Positions 48,264-59,750 are shown, counted from the first letter of the stretch. The stretch is 64,000 nt of DNA from Datura wrightii (GCA_035772735.1 JASDFA010000006.1:70944001-71008000); one strand, 5' to 3'. Numbers and translations are program-made. The notes: a model not told the origin generated them from the sequence alone.

Positions 48264-49699
48264 TGTTCGGCTTGTTATATGGGTATATAAAACAACACGC
48301 AAGTGCACGTGGTCGAACAAGTAGTAAGTGGCTTTAGTAAGCCAAGTATCGATCCCACAGAGACTTGGGTTAAGTGCAATTTGCTCAAGTATACTATATT
48401 TTTACTTCTAAATATGCTGACAACAACGTGACCAAAAAGTTGATAGTTTGTTTGATAAATTTTACACTAACACTAAGAACAATTATCTACTTTGAATCTG
48501 AACTATGGATAAGAGCATGCTGAGGTTAACCGAACATGTAATGAAACTGATTATCATCATAAATTGGTTAATCATTTCTTCCTGTTGCTAGCCAAGAACA
48601 TTTTCCAAGAGATTAAAACTCTCGTATTTAACCTCACTTAAGAATCATGAACCATCCGTCTACATTTCTGTGATCAAATGCAATTCATGTTCTAGCCATA
48701 CAATTCCGGTTCCTAAATTGACTAATACGACTTTCAGGTATATTTCTATCCTGAATGCACATCAAAACTCAATTTTCCCAAATCAAGTAAAGAACAATAT
48801 CATATTAATTCACAACTTTCCAATTTCGTGCTCTCTCGAGTGAAATCGGACTTTTTAGATGTACATTAATGTGGGCCACACATCAATGCAGTAGAAACAA
48901 GAATTAATAGAACAACATGGAAGAAAAAGATGAAAAACCAGATAATCAATAATCAAATTTCATCACAATTGTTCACAACCTCAGCAAGGAAGGGAATTAG
49001 CCACTCATTTGTGGATTAATCATCATAAAACGAGTGTTAATCATACAAGCAATTGAATTAAAGAAGAAAGAAAGAGAGAAAAAACCCTGAACTTTTCGTC
49101 CCTCAACTGCCTGTAACCCACGTCCTTGCTCCACCAAGTATGAATTATGAAAAATGAACCTAAGTGTGCTATTTATAGTAGTGGAACTTTTTTCCGGAAT
49201 AACAAGCAACGTGTCACGGAGTGCATCGCGGAGCCCTGCCTCCGTGACACGCTACGGACGCGGAAGCTCTCTGGAAATCACCCGAACTTGGCCCCGACAG
49301 CACCCTGCCACGTTGGCAGCGTGTCACGCTGCTTGGGCAGCGCCTTGGCACCTCTTGGTCGCGCAGCCAACCTGCCGTGGCACGTTGCCAACGCGCAGGT
49401 GGGCTGTTGTGATCAGCCTGCCTGCCGTGGCACGTTGCCGACGCGCAGGTGGGCTGTTTTGTGCCTCCTCTTTGCCGACGTTCACGTGTTAATTCCGTTT
49501 CCAAGCCTCTACTTCACCAACTCATGGATTAGTTACTCAAAAGTCATCAAAACCTACAAAACAAAGGATAATCATATTGGTTAGCACATATCTTTACTTC
49601 ATATAAAATTACATGAAAATGTATACAATAACTTAGATAAACAAGACTAATTTAAGTCATAAAGCGTGTCTCGGGCATGTTATTTTTGCCCGTGATCAC
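48264..49699 (-). repeat. Element 5 3' LTR (left copy)
   Basis: Near-identical to 52,761-54,195; about six differences in the first 315 aligned bases by eye. Contains a GC-rich block with a 51-bp tandem duplication (CTGCCGTGGCACGTTGCC at 49,371 and 49,422) that gives long spurious open frames. The inner edge is next to the minus-strand purine tract. Confidence 0.93.
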
Positions 49700-49701
49700 A
49701 A

Positions 49702-49713
49702 CCCCACACTTAA
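49702..49713 (-). other. Element 5 polypurine-like tract
   Basis: On the minus strand AAGTGTGGGGTTG lies immediately before the LTR. The same CCCCACACTTAAA phrase occurs again inside the element at about 51,313-51,326. Confidence 0.6.
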
Positions 49714-51658
49714 AGCCTTGTTCGTCCTCGAACAACCTTTTACATATCATGCATATGGAGACTCCCACATAACTAATTAAGCAAGATAATTCAAGTTACG
49801 GCTATAATGATTACGTAAGATACAAACTGAAAATAGAGCATGCCTGATTTGATCATTGAAATGAAGTACAACTATGTTAAGACTTCTTAACCTCAAGAAT
49901 CGACTCTCAATCTTAGCAAACTCATGCAAATCAACTGATTAAGAAATCCCACATGAATTATATCCTTCATTCAACATGTGCCCCTCACGGAAAGAGAGTT
50001 ACCCAATTTCACACGTAAAAACAATTTTTATATCACAACATGTGTGGGTACATGCATAGAATTACACTCACTCTCACAAAGAATTCATATGCATTATGTA
50101 ATGACCCATAAGCTTGCCCTTAGTGTTTTATTCCACTAATTTAAGGATGTATGAATGTAAGATCAAGTAGGACTTTTTTTAGGTTGTAATGTAACTCAGG
50201 TGCGGGTAAGTACTATTATTGCCAGTAATAGTGACTCTCTTTCCTAAGCGCTTTTAATACATCACGCCTTCATTACAAACTTCCCTTCCTTCACTTCACC
50301 TTCTTCTCTTTTCATCTTTCTTTATCCTCTTTTGTTCCCCCCTTTCTTTAGGCACTTTTATCTTATTAGTAAGGAGTTCTATAAGTAACTTTTCATTTAT
50401 TTATTTTCTTACTCCCTACTAATACTCACCCACATTCAAACAAGTGCACCCTCGCCCTTTCTCAACTTTTACAATTGCTACTTCCCCTTCTTTTTCATTC
50501 TTCTCACTCCTTTACTCTTTCGGATTTTTCCTTTAAGCGCTTAGGAGTTTTGGTTCAATTTCAAGGCTAATGAAAGAAAAAGATTAAGCTTATGTTGCAG
50601 CTATCAAAGAATAGGCTCAAGGCTCAATGGGGTTGACTAGGATTAATTTTTCAAGGTAGATAAAATGAGGGATAAAAATTGGTTCATTCAAAGAATTACC
50701 TAAATTATCTCCTACAATTCACATCCTTCATTTCGTTTTAAAAACACACCAAGCAAGTTCTAGACAATCCACAATAGCACAGAATACTCAAAAACCTTAC
50801 ACTCATGGCACATGCTCAAATCAAGACACATTCAGTAGACTCTTCCTCAGCTAATCACAAGAATTCAGAATTAAGCTTCAATTATATTGAGTCAAATTCA
50901 AGAACCTAAGTGTCTCAAACATAGGTATACCACTTGCATGCTTCAACACTAAACATACTTGCATCTTACAATCATTTATACCACATAACAAGAATATCAA
51001 GCCATCAATTAGCTACGGGTTCAAAAACCAACCTACTGACTAATTTTCCTCAAGACGGTCGTCATCCATCCATCGTTGGAAACAGTCTCTAACTATGACT
51101 AAAAACATTATATACAGACAAAGAAAAATTTTTATTTTTCGGTTCAAAGACCCCCCGTTGGAAAAGAACCGAAAAGAAAAACCAACGGGTGATGAAGTCA
51201 TGCTTGACTCACAAATTTTTTTTTCAAATATTTCTAACAAGCATTACATTCACCACAAACTTGTTAAGCACAAAAATTTAGAAATTTGAAATTTCCCTTG
51301 AAATTTCCCTCACCCCACACTTAAATCATGCTATGTCCTCATAGCATCAAATTAAAATTTAAAAAGGGTGAGAAATACTCCCTGAGGCCTTTAGGCCTAG
51401 CTAACAACATGCCTTTCTTCAACTTTGCACAAGTGGGTGTTCGACCCCACACTTTTTCTCTTCCATGCTTGTTAGCTTCCTCCTCCACGGGTACTCAGAC
51501 TTCCCCTCCATCTGTGCTTAACATTCCACCAAAACAACACAAGATGAAAAATAAATAAAATCAACTTAAATGCAAGAAATTAAAATGGTACCCATGGTAC
51601 CCTTGGGTTGCCTCCCAAGCAGCGCCTAGTTTTACGTCGCGGCACGACGTATCCAGTT
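49714..51658. other. Element 5 internal non-coding region
   Basis: About 1.9 kb of AT-rich sequence with pyrimidine-rich stretches (50,220-50,530) and no recognisable pol domain on either strand. It carries a second CCCCACACTTAAA motif at about 51,313. On the minus strand, GGGAGGCAACCCAAGG near 51,605-51,622, just after the gag-like ORF, is a phrase common in Athila/Tat-type elements. Confidence 0.6.
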
Positions 51659-52606
51659 TCACCGCTTTTTCCTCCACCTTGAGGATATGAATCTCACCCC
51701 TAATTTCTTCTCTAATTTCCTCTTATGCTCCAGGGGTGGTGGTGAAAAATTGTAAGGACCAAGAAGTAGATGTTGCCTTTTGAAATTATTGGCTTTTAAG
51801 TAAGCAAAGTCATTCTGTCTCTCTGAGTTAGCAAATTTCAAAATATACGGGGCTTGGTCCTCCTCTAGACATTTCTCTATAAGCTTGGAAGGCTCTATTT
51901 CTATGTTTTCAACAAAACTTAATGTCGAGAAATGCTTCGAGTGTGGTCCAATAAACCTCAATTCTGAAACTGCATTGTGCTTGACCTCTTTACTTGTATA
52001 CTCCCTCTCAGCATCGACATCTATCTCTCCATTACTGTCAACTTGGGGATACTCTATCTCTTCTTCCATGAATGGATTTTCCATAAGTGTGAGCCCATCA
52101 CGGGGACACTCAAGAGATTCTAATTGTTGGGATTCATCCAAAAATTCACCCTTGTCTTCCTTTTGTAGTTCCTCTTGAATATCGGCTAAAACTGTTACCT
52201 GCAATTTATCACAAGCTTCAGCCTCAGCAATCATCTCCGTGAATTTGACGCTCATCCTTTCTAGAGCCTATGCATTCTCTTCTTGCTGAATTCTCAATAC
52301 TGCCATCGCCTCCTTCATTGCTTCTGATTGCTCCAGGAGTTGTTTTGGCATGTCTTCTATTCGAGCTTGGCGTCCCAAGTCCTCATTTTCAGCATGCCTA
52401 TATTCAGAAAAAACGACAGAAGGATCATAGTAGGGGCCTGGGGGAGGGTAATATGCATTGGAACAGCCATCCCAATGGCCATCTTGACCACCACATATAT
52501 TACACGTATTACAGTGTTGTCACGAGTGGTGTCCTCCATAATTCAGACAAGATTCGCTAAAATATTAGTATCCACCATTTATACCATTTGTATTCCACGA
52601 TGTCAT
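51659..52606 (-). pseudogene. Element 5 gag-like ORF, broken
   Basis: Likely start at 52,606 (MTSWNTNGINGGY then stop). It has a Cys/His cluster CNTCNICGGQDGHWDGC that resembles a zinc knuckle, then YYPPPGPYYDP, a short coiled-coil-like stretch with MPKQLLEQSEAMKEAMAV, a stop (EENA-stop), then a 198-codon open frame beginning MSVKFTEMIAEAEACDKLQ and ending FISSRWRKKR. The 198-codon part is acidic. I do not recognise an enzyme. A gag-like nucleocapsid protein of a non-autonomous element is the best reading. Confidence 0.65.
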
Positions 52607-52736
52607 GTCAATAAGGGTGTCCGAAAAAGAAAAAAATAAAATGAAAAAGAATTAAAACAAACACTAAGACCAAGTTGTCAGCACTAAGAAAAAATATAGT
52701 AAATTTACACTTAAGAAGAATTCACCAATTGCCAAG

Positions 52737-52754
52737 TCCCCGGCAACGGCGCCA
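52737..52754 (-). other. Element 5 primer binding site (Tat/Athila type)
   Basis: On the minus strand TGGCGCCGTTGCCGGGGA, six bases from the right LTR. This phrase is characteristic of plant Tat and Athila elements (tRNA-Asp type primer). It gives the orientation of the element and its lineage. Confidence 0.9.
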
Positions 52755-52760
52755 AAAACT

Positions 52761-54195
52761 TGTTCGGTTTGTTATATGGGTATATAAAACAACACGCAAG
52801 TGCACGTGGTCGAACAAGTAGTAAGTGGATTTAGTAAGCAAAGTATCGATCCCACAAAGACTTGGGTTAAGTGCAATTTGCTCAAGTATACTATATTTTT
52901 ACTTCTAAATATGCTGACAACAATGTGACCAAAAAGTTGATAGTTTGTTTGATAAATTTTACACTAACACTAAGAACAATTATCTACTTTGAATCTGAAC
53001 TATGGATAAGAGCATGCTGAGGTTAACCGAACATGTAATGAAACTGATTATCATCATAAATTGGTTAATCTTTTCTTCCTGTTGCTAGCCAAGAACATTT
53101 GCCAAGAGATTAAAACTCTCGTATTTAACCTCACTTAAGAATCATGAACCATCCGTATACATTTCTGTGATCAAATGCAATTCATGTTCTAGCCATACAA
53201 TTCCGGTTCCTAAATTGACTAATACGACTTTCAGGTATATTTCTATCCTGAATGCACATCAAAACTCAATTTTCCCAAATCAAGTAAAGAACAATATCCT
53301 ATTAATTCACAACTTTCCAATTTCGTGCTCTCTCGAGTGAAATCGGACTTTTTAGATGTACATTAATGTAGGCCACACATCAATGCAGTAGAAACAAGAA
53401 TTAATAGAACAACATGGAAGAAAAAGATGAAAAACCAGATAATCAATAATCAAATTTCATCACAATTGTTCACAATCTCAGCAAGAAAGGGAATTAGCCA
53501 CTCATTTGTGGATTAATCATCATAAAACGAGTGTTAATCATACAAGCAATTGAATTAAAGAAGAAACAAAGAGAGAAAAAACCCTGAACTTTTCATCGCT
53601 CAACTGCCTGTAACCCACGTCCTTGCTCCACCAAGTCTGAATTATGAAAAATGAACCTAAGTGTGCTATTTATAGTAGTGGAACTTTTTCCCGGAATAAC
53701 AAGCAATGTGTCATGGAGTGCATCGCGGAGCCCTGCCTCCGTGACACGCTACGGACGCGGAAGCTCTCTGGAAATCAGCCGAACTTGGCCCCGGCAGCAC
53801 CCTGCCGCGTTGGCAGCGTGTCACGCTGCTTGGGCAGCACGTTGGCACCTCTTGGTCGCGCAGCCAACCTGCCGTGGCACGTTGCCAACGCGCAGGTGGG
53901 CTGTTGTGATCAGCCTGCCTGCCGTGGCACGTTGCTGACGCGCAGGTGGGCTGTTTTGTGCCTCCTCTTTGCCGACGTTCACGTGTTAATTCCGTTTCCA
54001 AGCCTCTACTTCACCAACTCATGGATTAGTTACTCAAAAGTCATCAAAACCTACAAAACAAAGGCTAATCATGTTGGTTAGCACATATCTTTACTTCATA
54101 TAAAATTACATGAAAATGTATACAATAACTTAGATAAACAAGACTAATTTAAGTCATAAAGCGTGTCTCGGGCATGTTATTTTTGCCCGTGATCA
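52761..54195 (-). repeat. Element 5 5' LTR (right copy)
   Basis: Partner of 48,264-49,699, 1,435 bp, ending at the CAAAG duplication. The same 51-bp tandem duplication is present in the GC-rich block at about 53,868-53,965. Confidence 0.93.
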
Positions 54196-54200
54196 CAAAG

Positions 54201-55080
54201 TTCGTAGCCAAGTGTCCAAACTGTCAGCAAGTGAAGGTCGAGCACCATAGGCCGGGAGGTGTACTTCAGGATATTAGCATTCCCACTTGGAAGTGGGAAG
54301 AGATTAATATGGATTTTATTCCAGGCCTACCTCGTACTCGCCGGCACTATGATTCCATTTGGGTAGTGGTAGACAGGTTAATAATGGTTGCACACTTCCT
54401 ACCAGTCAAGACCACGGATTCAGCGGATGATTATGCCAAGTTGTATATTCGGGAGTTGGTTCGACTTCATGGAGTTCCCTTGTCTATTATTTTAGACCGA
54501 GGTACTTAGTTTACCTCCCCGTTTTGGCGGTCTTTTCAGAAGGGACTTGGGACTCAGATTAAGCTCAACACAACATTCCATCCACAAATGGATGGCCAAG
54601 TAGAACGAACCATTTAAACTCTCGAGAATATGTTGAGGACATGTGTTATGGATTTCAAAGGTAGTTGGGATGATCATTTGCCCTTAATCGAGTTTGCTTT
54701 ATAATAACAACGATCACTCTAGTATCCAGATGGCACCATTCGAGGCTCTTTACGGGCGAAGGTGTAGATCACCCATCGAATGGTTTGAGGTTGGTGAGGC
54801 AGCCATGATAGGACCTAATTCAGTTCATAAGGCTATGGTAAAGGTCCAGTTGATAAGAGACTGGTTAAAAACCGCTCAGAGTCTTTAGAAATCGTATGCT
54901 GATGTGAGAAGAAGGGATTTGGAGTTTGATATGGCCGACTGGGTATTTCTAAAGGTACCTCCCATGAAGGGAGTCATGTGGTTCGGAAGGAGAGGGAAAC
55001 TCAGTCCCTGCTATGTTGGTCCCTATCGGATTATGAGGAGATTTGGTAAGGTGGCGTATGAGTTGGACTCGCCGTCGGAG
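54201..55080 (+). pseudogene. pol: Element 3 integrase core and C-terminus
   Basis: Resumes after element 5 with KFVAKCPNCQQVKVEHHRPG (zinc-binding Cys pair). The catalytic core has INMDFIPGLPRT (first Asp kept), VVVDRLIMVAHFLPVKTT, SIILDRGT-stop (second Asp kept), and LIEF with the Glu. IQMAPFEALYGRRCRSPIEW, DMADWVFLKVPPMKGVM and the GPY/F segment LSPCYVGPYRIMRRFGKVAY follow. Stops at 54,507-54,509 and about 54,617, and a frameshift near 54,700, break it. Confidence 0.88.
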
Positions 55081-55395
55081 TTATCTTCAGTTCATCTCGT
55101 CTTCCATGTGTCGCTTTTGAAAAAGTGTTTGGGTGATCCAGCCTTGGAAGTCCCGGTAGACAGCATTGGGGTAAAAGACAGTCTCAGTTATGAAGAAATT
55201 CCCGTTGAAATCTTGGATCGTCAGGTTTAGAGATTGAGAAATAAGGAAATAGCTTCAGTTAAGGTTTTATGGAGAAATTAGCATGTTGAAGGAGATACGT
55301 GGGAAGCCGAAGTGGATATGATGGCGAGATACCCACATTTGTTCTCTACCATCTCAGTTCCGACTTCAGGTATCTGTTCTACTCTATGATCCCAT
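55081..55395 (+). pseudogene. pol: Element 3 chromodomain tail
   Basis: Follows VHLVFHVSLLKKCLGDP: SLSYEEIPVEILDRQV, then stop, RLRNKEIASVKVLWRN, stop, HVEGDTWEAEVDMMARYPHL. This matches the Tekay-type chromodomain tail of elements 1 and 4. Two in-frame stops. Confidence 0.86.
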
Positions 55396-55597
55396 TTAGT
55401 TTTCATGTTTAGTTCATGTGATCAAGTTTCTTTCATGTGTGAGTGTGTATGTGAAGCATGAGATCAATTCAGCTATGTGGTTTGGTTAGGAGGTAGTCAC
55501 TCCGTGAAAATTTTGGTTAAAATAGGTAGAATTTAAGTATGATAATGATATGTTTCTGTTTGCTGCTTGTTTCCTACATTTGAGGATGAATGTTTCC

Positions 55598-55608
55598 AAG
55601 GGGGAGAT
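55598..55608 (+). other. Element 3 polypurine tract
   Basis: AAGGGGGAGAT directly before the 3' LTR start at 55,611. Same as element 1. Confidence 0.9.
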
Positions 55609-55610
55609 AT

Positions 55611-56770
55611 TGTAATACCCCGGGAAGGCCTAAGAATAGACCTGGGAGTTGAATTTGAAAAGTGCATAAAACTGGCAAAAAATCACAGAACGGACCACAG
55701 AACGACTCGTGGTATCAAACCATGAGTCGTTGTATGCTGTCATTGGTTGGGGAAAGGATGGTGGAAGTGGAGATAATGAGAGGTATGACGACCCGTTATG
55801 GGATACAATGGGCCGTCCTTTGCAGTCGTGGTTAGGGTCAGGCTGGGCAGTAGTGTGAACAACGGGAGATGCAATGACCCGTTAGGAGAAGCCACGGGTC
55901 GTTGGTTGTGGTCATTGTTGGAGGGTAAGAATTTTCTGTGTGGGTGATGGGTTGAGACCACGACCCGTTGGATGGAACCACAAGTTGCGGTGAGGCTCGT
56001 GGTAGGGGGTTCAGTTTTTGTGATGAGCAAACAACGACCGGTATAATGAGTCGTGGGTTGAAGGCACGGGTCGTCCTGTCGACCTGTTGTTTGGATCCAA
56101 GATTAGGTCATTCAGCAGCCCATTCAACGAGGGGCACGACGGGTCGTTGGTGGTTCCCAGGACCCGTTGGTACCACTCGTGGCTTCCATCCGGCCAGTTT
56201 TTAGGGCAGGTTCATTAAAGGTATTTTTGACTTTTGCATGATATAAGGCCCTAAACTACGTCAGTTTGGCTTGGGAAAAGCTGGGTTTTAAGAGGATGAC
56301 CTATTCTAAACTCCCATTTATGCATGCAAGAACTTTGAGAGGTGATTCAAGGGGAGATTTCAAGCTTTTCACCTCAATTGCTTCAATTTCATTCTTGGGC
56401 TTTTAAGGAGGGTTAGGAGTTGATAATCCCAGGCATGTAAGGTCTTCAATGGGTGGATTCTTCCACACCCCTGCACCTTCTATATTAACTACTCAAAATT
56501 TATTAGAAAACTCATGGGGTTTTATATTCGGTTTGTATAAAAAATTTAATGATTTAATTATGGGTCTTTTGATTTTGAAACCCTATCATTATATATTGAT
56601 TTTGATAATCTTTTGATCACCAAATTGATTTTAGTATGGCTGGTTTCAAATTTCTAATCATTTAAAAACCGATTATGCATGCCCATGATAAACCGATTTA
56701 TGATCCATTGATATTTTTGATAAGCCCAGCATGTATTATAAATTTAATCATGAATATATTATGTTATCTA
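55611..56770 (+). repeat. Element 3 3' LTR, cut by element 4
   Basis: Begins TGTAATACCCCGGGAAGGCC and follows the 5' LTR (42,405-43,580) until GTTATCTA, where element 4 starts. The missing part should lie beyond the right edge of the window. Confidence 0.93.
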
Positions 56771-57765
56771 TGTCACGCCCCGCCTTGGGAGGCATGACTA
56801 GCACCTGGTGTCCTACTAGGAACTGGACTGCTGGACTACTGAGCCTAAGCACTTCTGGTGCCAGGCTGGCTCTAATTCTGGATTTATGAAAACAACGGGC
56901 TATATAATGGTTGTAAATACAGCCTCCAGCCGACTAGTCCTATAGCTACCTGTAGGAATATAACAACTACCCAGAACAACTGAACATAAGGGAACCTATA
57001 CAGGCCGACAAGGCCACCATGCTGACTAGTTATCACTAAAAAGTAGAATCAAGTGCTAAACTGATCTGTGACCGACAAGGTCACCAACTGACAAGTGAAC
57101 AAGGCCCCACACGACCATCACATGCAAACTAAAAACATACACATGGCCCCACACGACCGGTACAACTAACCACAGGGAATATACAATCCGCAAGCCTCTA
57201 ACAATAATAAGATGGTCGGGACAGGGTCCCGGCCTACCCATACTGTACAGACAAAAAGGGAAGTAAACCTTTAGCTGTAAAGCTCCGGATAATAGGATCT
57301 GAAGACACTGTACGCTGGCTGGAACTCGAGGGATCTTCTCCTAGTCTATGAGTACCTGCAGGCAAGTAATGCAGCGCCCCAAAATGGGCGTCAGTACCAC
57401 TAGTACTGAGTATGCAAAACAATAACTGAAAATAACTGAAAGCAAATAATAATACTAATGATACTGAAGTAATAGGAGACGGGCTGAGACTGACTGAAAA
57501 AAGCGTAACTTTACTGAAGAGAGTAAGAGTCATACCTGATAACATGGCGGTCTACTTTCTATCTATTAATAACTAACTCAACATAGCATACAAGTACCTT
57601 ACCAGCCCCCATAAGCCGTAAGGTGCCAACCAGCACACAATCTATATACTCCTACCCAGGTCATACCATCCACCTAGTAACTATGAGCATCCTACCGGCC
57701 CCCTAGGTTCGCAGCTTGGGCTCGTTGGGCCCCTGACTATAGCTGTATCTGATTCCGGAGGACTC

Positions 57766-57820
57766 CTGAAATCTGAAATCTGAAATCTGAAGTCTGCAAT
57801 ATGAAATCTAAACTCTGCAC
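57766..57820. repeat. CTGAAAT short tandem repeats in element 4 LTR
   Basis: CTGAAATCTGAAATCTGAAA followed by diverged units (AGTCTGCAATATGAAATCTA). Simple 7-bp tandem repetition. Confidence 0.8.
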
Positions 57821-58837
57821 CCCGGGCGCAAGCGCTTGACATGGGGTGTAGTATTGTGCTGATCAGCCTGCTATAGGGAATCTGCATCCCATCTTCGTCC
57901 ACTGGCGGATGGCATGCCACTTTGTAGAGCGACGTATCCTCACCCTCTGGCGGGCAAGTCAGAGTCGACACAGCTATTAACCCTAGGGCGGTCAAGGAAG
58001 CTCTAAGGGTGCCCAATACAGAAGTCCTGTCTCCACAGATAGCAATAGGCACATGTAATATATATACTGGATCTGATAATAATATTTATGTTCTGGTATT
58101 CTGTTCTGAATCTCATATTGAAATGTACTGAATCTTATACTGAAATATACTAAATCTGTAATAATATTTCTGGAATATTCTGTTGGGACTTATACTGTTT
58201 TATATTTCTAACATGCTTACTAAATTTCATACTGAATATACTATATGACTTTTGAAACACTCTACTGAAATTTGTACTATTTTGCTATACTAGAACTACT
58301 AGCTTGCCGAAAGAAACTGACTTTACATACCTCAACTGCCGACTTTCTGATTAACTGGCATAGTTCGACTAGTATTCAACTATTTCTCCCAACTGTATTC
58401 ATATTCACGAAAGAATAGAATTAATTCTACTATTATTTTGGAAAGAAACCATATTATGGCTATACCTACTGCCTATTCTTCGACTTATCGAAGAATGGAT
58501 GAAAACTCGCTATTTCTCGGGGTCTAGAAGGGAGAAATACTCACTTTAATGCTGGGAGTATATTAACACTAGTTTGGAGCAATTCCACTTACCTTAGCTC
58601 GATGTGACGACAATTCTCCGGCCGAATTTCACGAAACTAACTCCGCTGGAATGCTCGCGGCAGCTTTATACTTCGCTACCCGAAGTTGATTTGAGTTTGG
58701 ACTGTGTTTGACGGTGTAAATAGAAGGAAATTTAATCAAACCCTTCGTTCCCCTCTATTTCTATTTGTTTACTGGAAATTATATGAAGGGAAAATGATTT
58801 AAAATGAAGCAGGAGCCTTATATACTTGGGGCCTTTA

Positions 58838-58910
58838 AGTCGCATTTTTCAAATGCGATTTACAAGTTGCATTTGTCGAATGCGATTTATAAGTCGCATT
58901 TGCCTTGTGA
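58838..58910. repeat. TCGCATTT/AAATGCGA inverted and direct repeats in element 4 LTR
   Basis: AAGTCGCATTT, AAATGCGATTT, AAGTTGCATTTG, GAATGCGATTTATAAGTC and GCATTTGC in close order. The units pair with each other as hairpins. They lie near the start of the LTR on the minus strand, a position compatible with a promoter or enhancer role; no direct evidence. Confidence 0.7.
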
Positions 58911-59033
58911 CGCTCTGACTTGGAGCCTGTCCGGTCTCTCCCCGGGCCCTTTTCTCGCACGTATGACATTCTAAAACTCTTAACCAACATGCGAATAGGC
59001 CAACTAAGTGTCAAGAACTTACGGGGTGTAACA

Positions 59034-59046
59034 TCCTCCCCCCCTT
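59034..59046 (-). other. Element 4 polypurine tract
   Basis: On the minus strand AAGGGGGGGAGGA directly before the LTR start TGTTACACCCCG. Confidence 0.9.
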
Positions 59047-59301
59047 AAGAACATTCGTCCTCGAATGTTAACTTCCGTTTACAGAAATTTTAACTTGCTC
59101 TACCTTTTCTAGAAAAATTTCGCTAGAGTTTCCCCTGTAATATTACTATCTAAAAAATCCTGAAATGCAGAAAAGTCCAATACAGGTACTCCATATAGTA
59201 CTATAGAATCCATTACATAATAAACTGAAGTCAACATCTCACTCATACACATGAATATAAAGCAACTCATAAAACAACAATATCAACATACCTCTGACTA
59301 A

Positions 59302-59750
59302 CTAAGTGTGAAATAACTGAGGGTATCTGGCTTTCATATCTTCTTTTGCTTCCCAAGTTATTTCCTCTCGGTTCCTGTTACGCCATAATACTTTGACAGA
59401 AGCAACATCTTTAGTTCTTAATCTGCGGATCTGCCGGTCTAGTATGGCTACTGGAACTTCTTCATAGGCCAACTCCTCTGTAACCTAAACATCTTGGACT
59501 GGGACAATTCTGGAGGGATCTTTATGCACTTTCTCAGCATTGATACATGGAAAACTCGGTGGACAGATTCTAACTCTGGAGGTAAGTCTAACCCATATGC
59601 CACTTGGCCTATTCTTTGGCGAATCTGATAAGGCCCAACAAACCTCGGGCTGAGCTTGCCTTTCTTGCCAAATCTAATTACACCCTTCATCGACGAAACT
59701 TTCAAAAACACCCAATCACCCACATTAAATTCAAAGTTTCTATGCCGCAC
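59302..59750 (-). pseudogene. pol: Element 4 integrase C-terminus and chromodomain
   Basis: FEFNVGDWVFLKVSSMKGVI, LSPRFVGPYQIRQRIGQVAY and VHRVFHVSMLRKC (GPY/F), then a one-base frameshift, then the chromodomain tail EVPVAILDRQIRRLRTKDVA, VKVLWRNRNREEITWEAKED and ARYPQLFHT, with its stop at 59,302-59,304. Confidence 0.9.

Larger units (their letters stand above)
48264..54195 (-). mobile_element. Element 5: non-autonomous Tat/Athila-type LTR element (LARD-like), minus orientation
   Basis: 5,932 bp, flanked by perfect 5-bp duplications CAAAG (48,259-48,263 and 54,196-54,200) inside the integrase of element 3. LTRs of about 1,435 bp at 48,264-49,699 and 52,761-54,195 begin TGTTCGG and end GTGATCA. 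The priming site beside the right LTR and the purine-rich tract beside the left LTR, both on the minus strand, set the orientation. The 3.06-kb interior holds only a broken gag-like frame; no protease, RT, RNase H or integrase is seen. It must have moved with enzymes from another element. Confidence 0.93.
42405..56770 (+). mobile_element. Element 3: Tekay/Del-type chromovirus, split by element 5 and cut by element 4
   Basis: 5' LTR 42,405-44,680, priming site, gag, pol, polypurine tract and 3' LTR from 55,611. The integrase is split at 48,263/54,201 by element 5. The 3' LTR is cut at 56,770 by element 4 and its remainder must lie beyond the window. The five bases before the 5' LTR are TTAGG. 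Frames are broken mainly by TGA and TAG stops. Confidence 0.93.
56771..59033 (-). repeat. Element 4 3' LTR
   Basis: On the plus strand it starts TGTCACGCCCCGCC and ends CGGGGTGTAACA, 2,263 bp, TG...CA on both strands. It contains a (CTGAAAT)-like short tandem stretch at 57,766-57,820 and an AAGTCGCATTT/AAATGCGATTT alternating inverted repeat at 58,838-58,910. Confidence 0.93.

Noticed and set aside
49147..49584. Open frames of 96-145 codons on both strands in the LTRs of element 5 (also 53,644-54,081)
   Set aside because: They lie in a GC-rich LTR block with internal tandem repeats, overlap each other on both strands and show no domain. Chance frames.
48273..49701. LTR borders at TGTTATATGGG...GATCACA for element 5
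   Set aside because: Both copies are similar for nine more bases on the left (TGTTCGG), and only borders 48,264 and 54,195 give a perfect CAAAG duplication.
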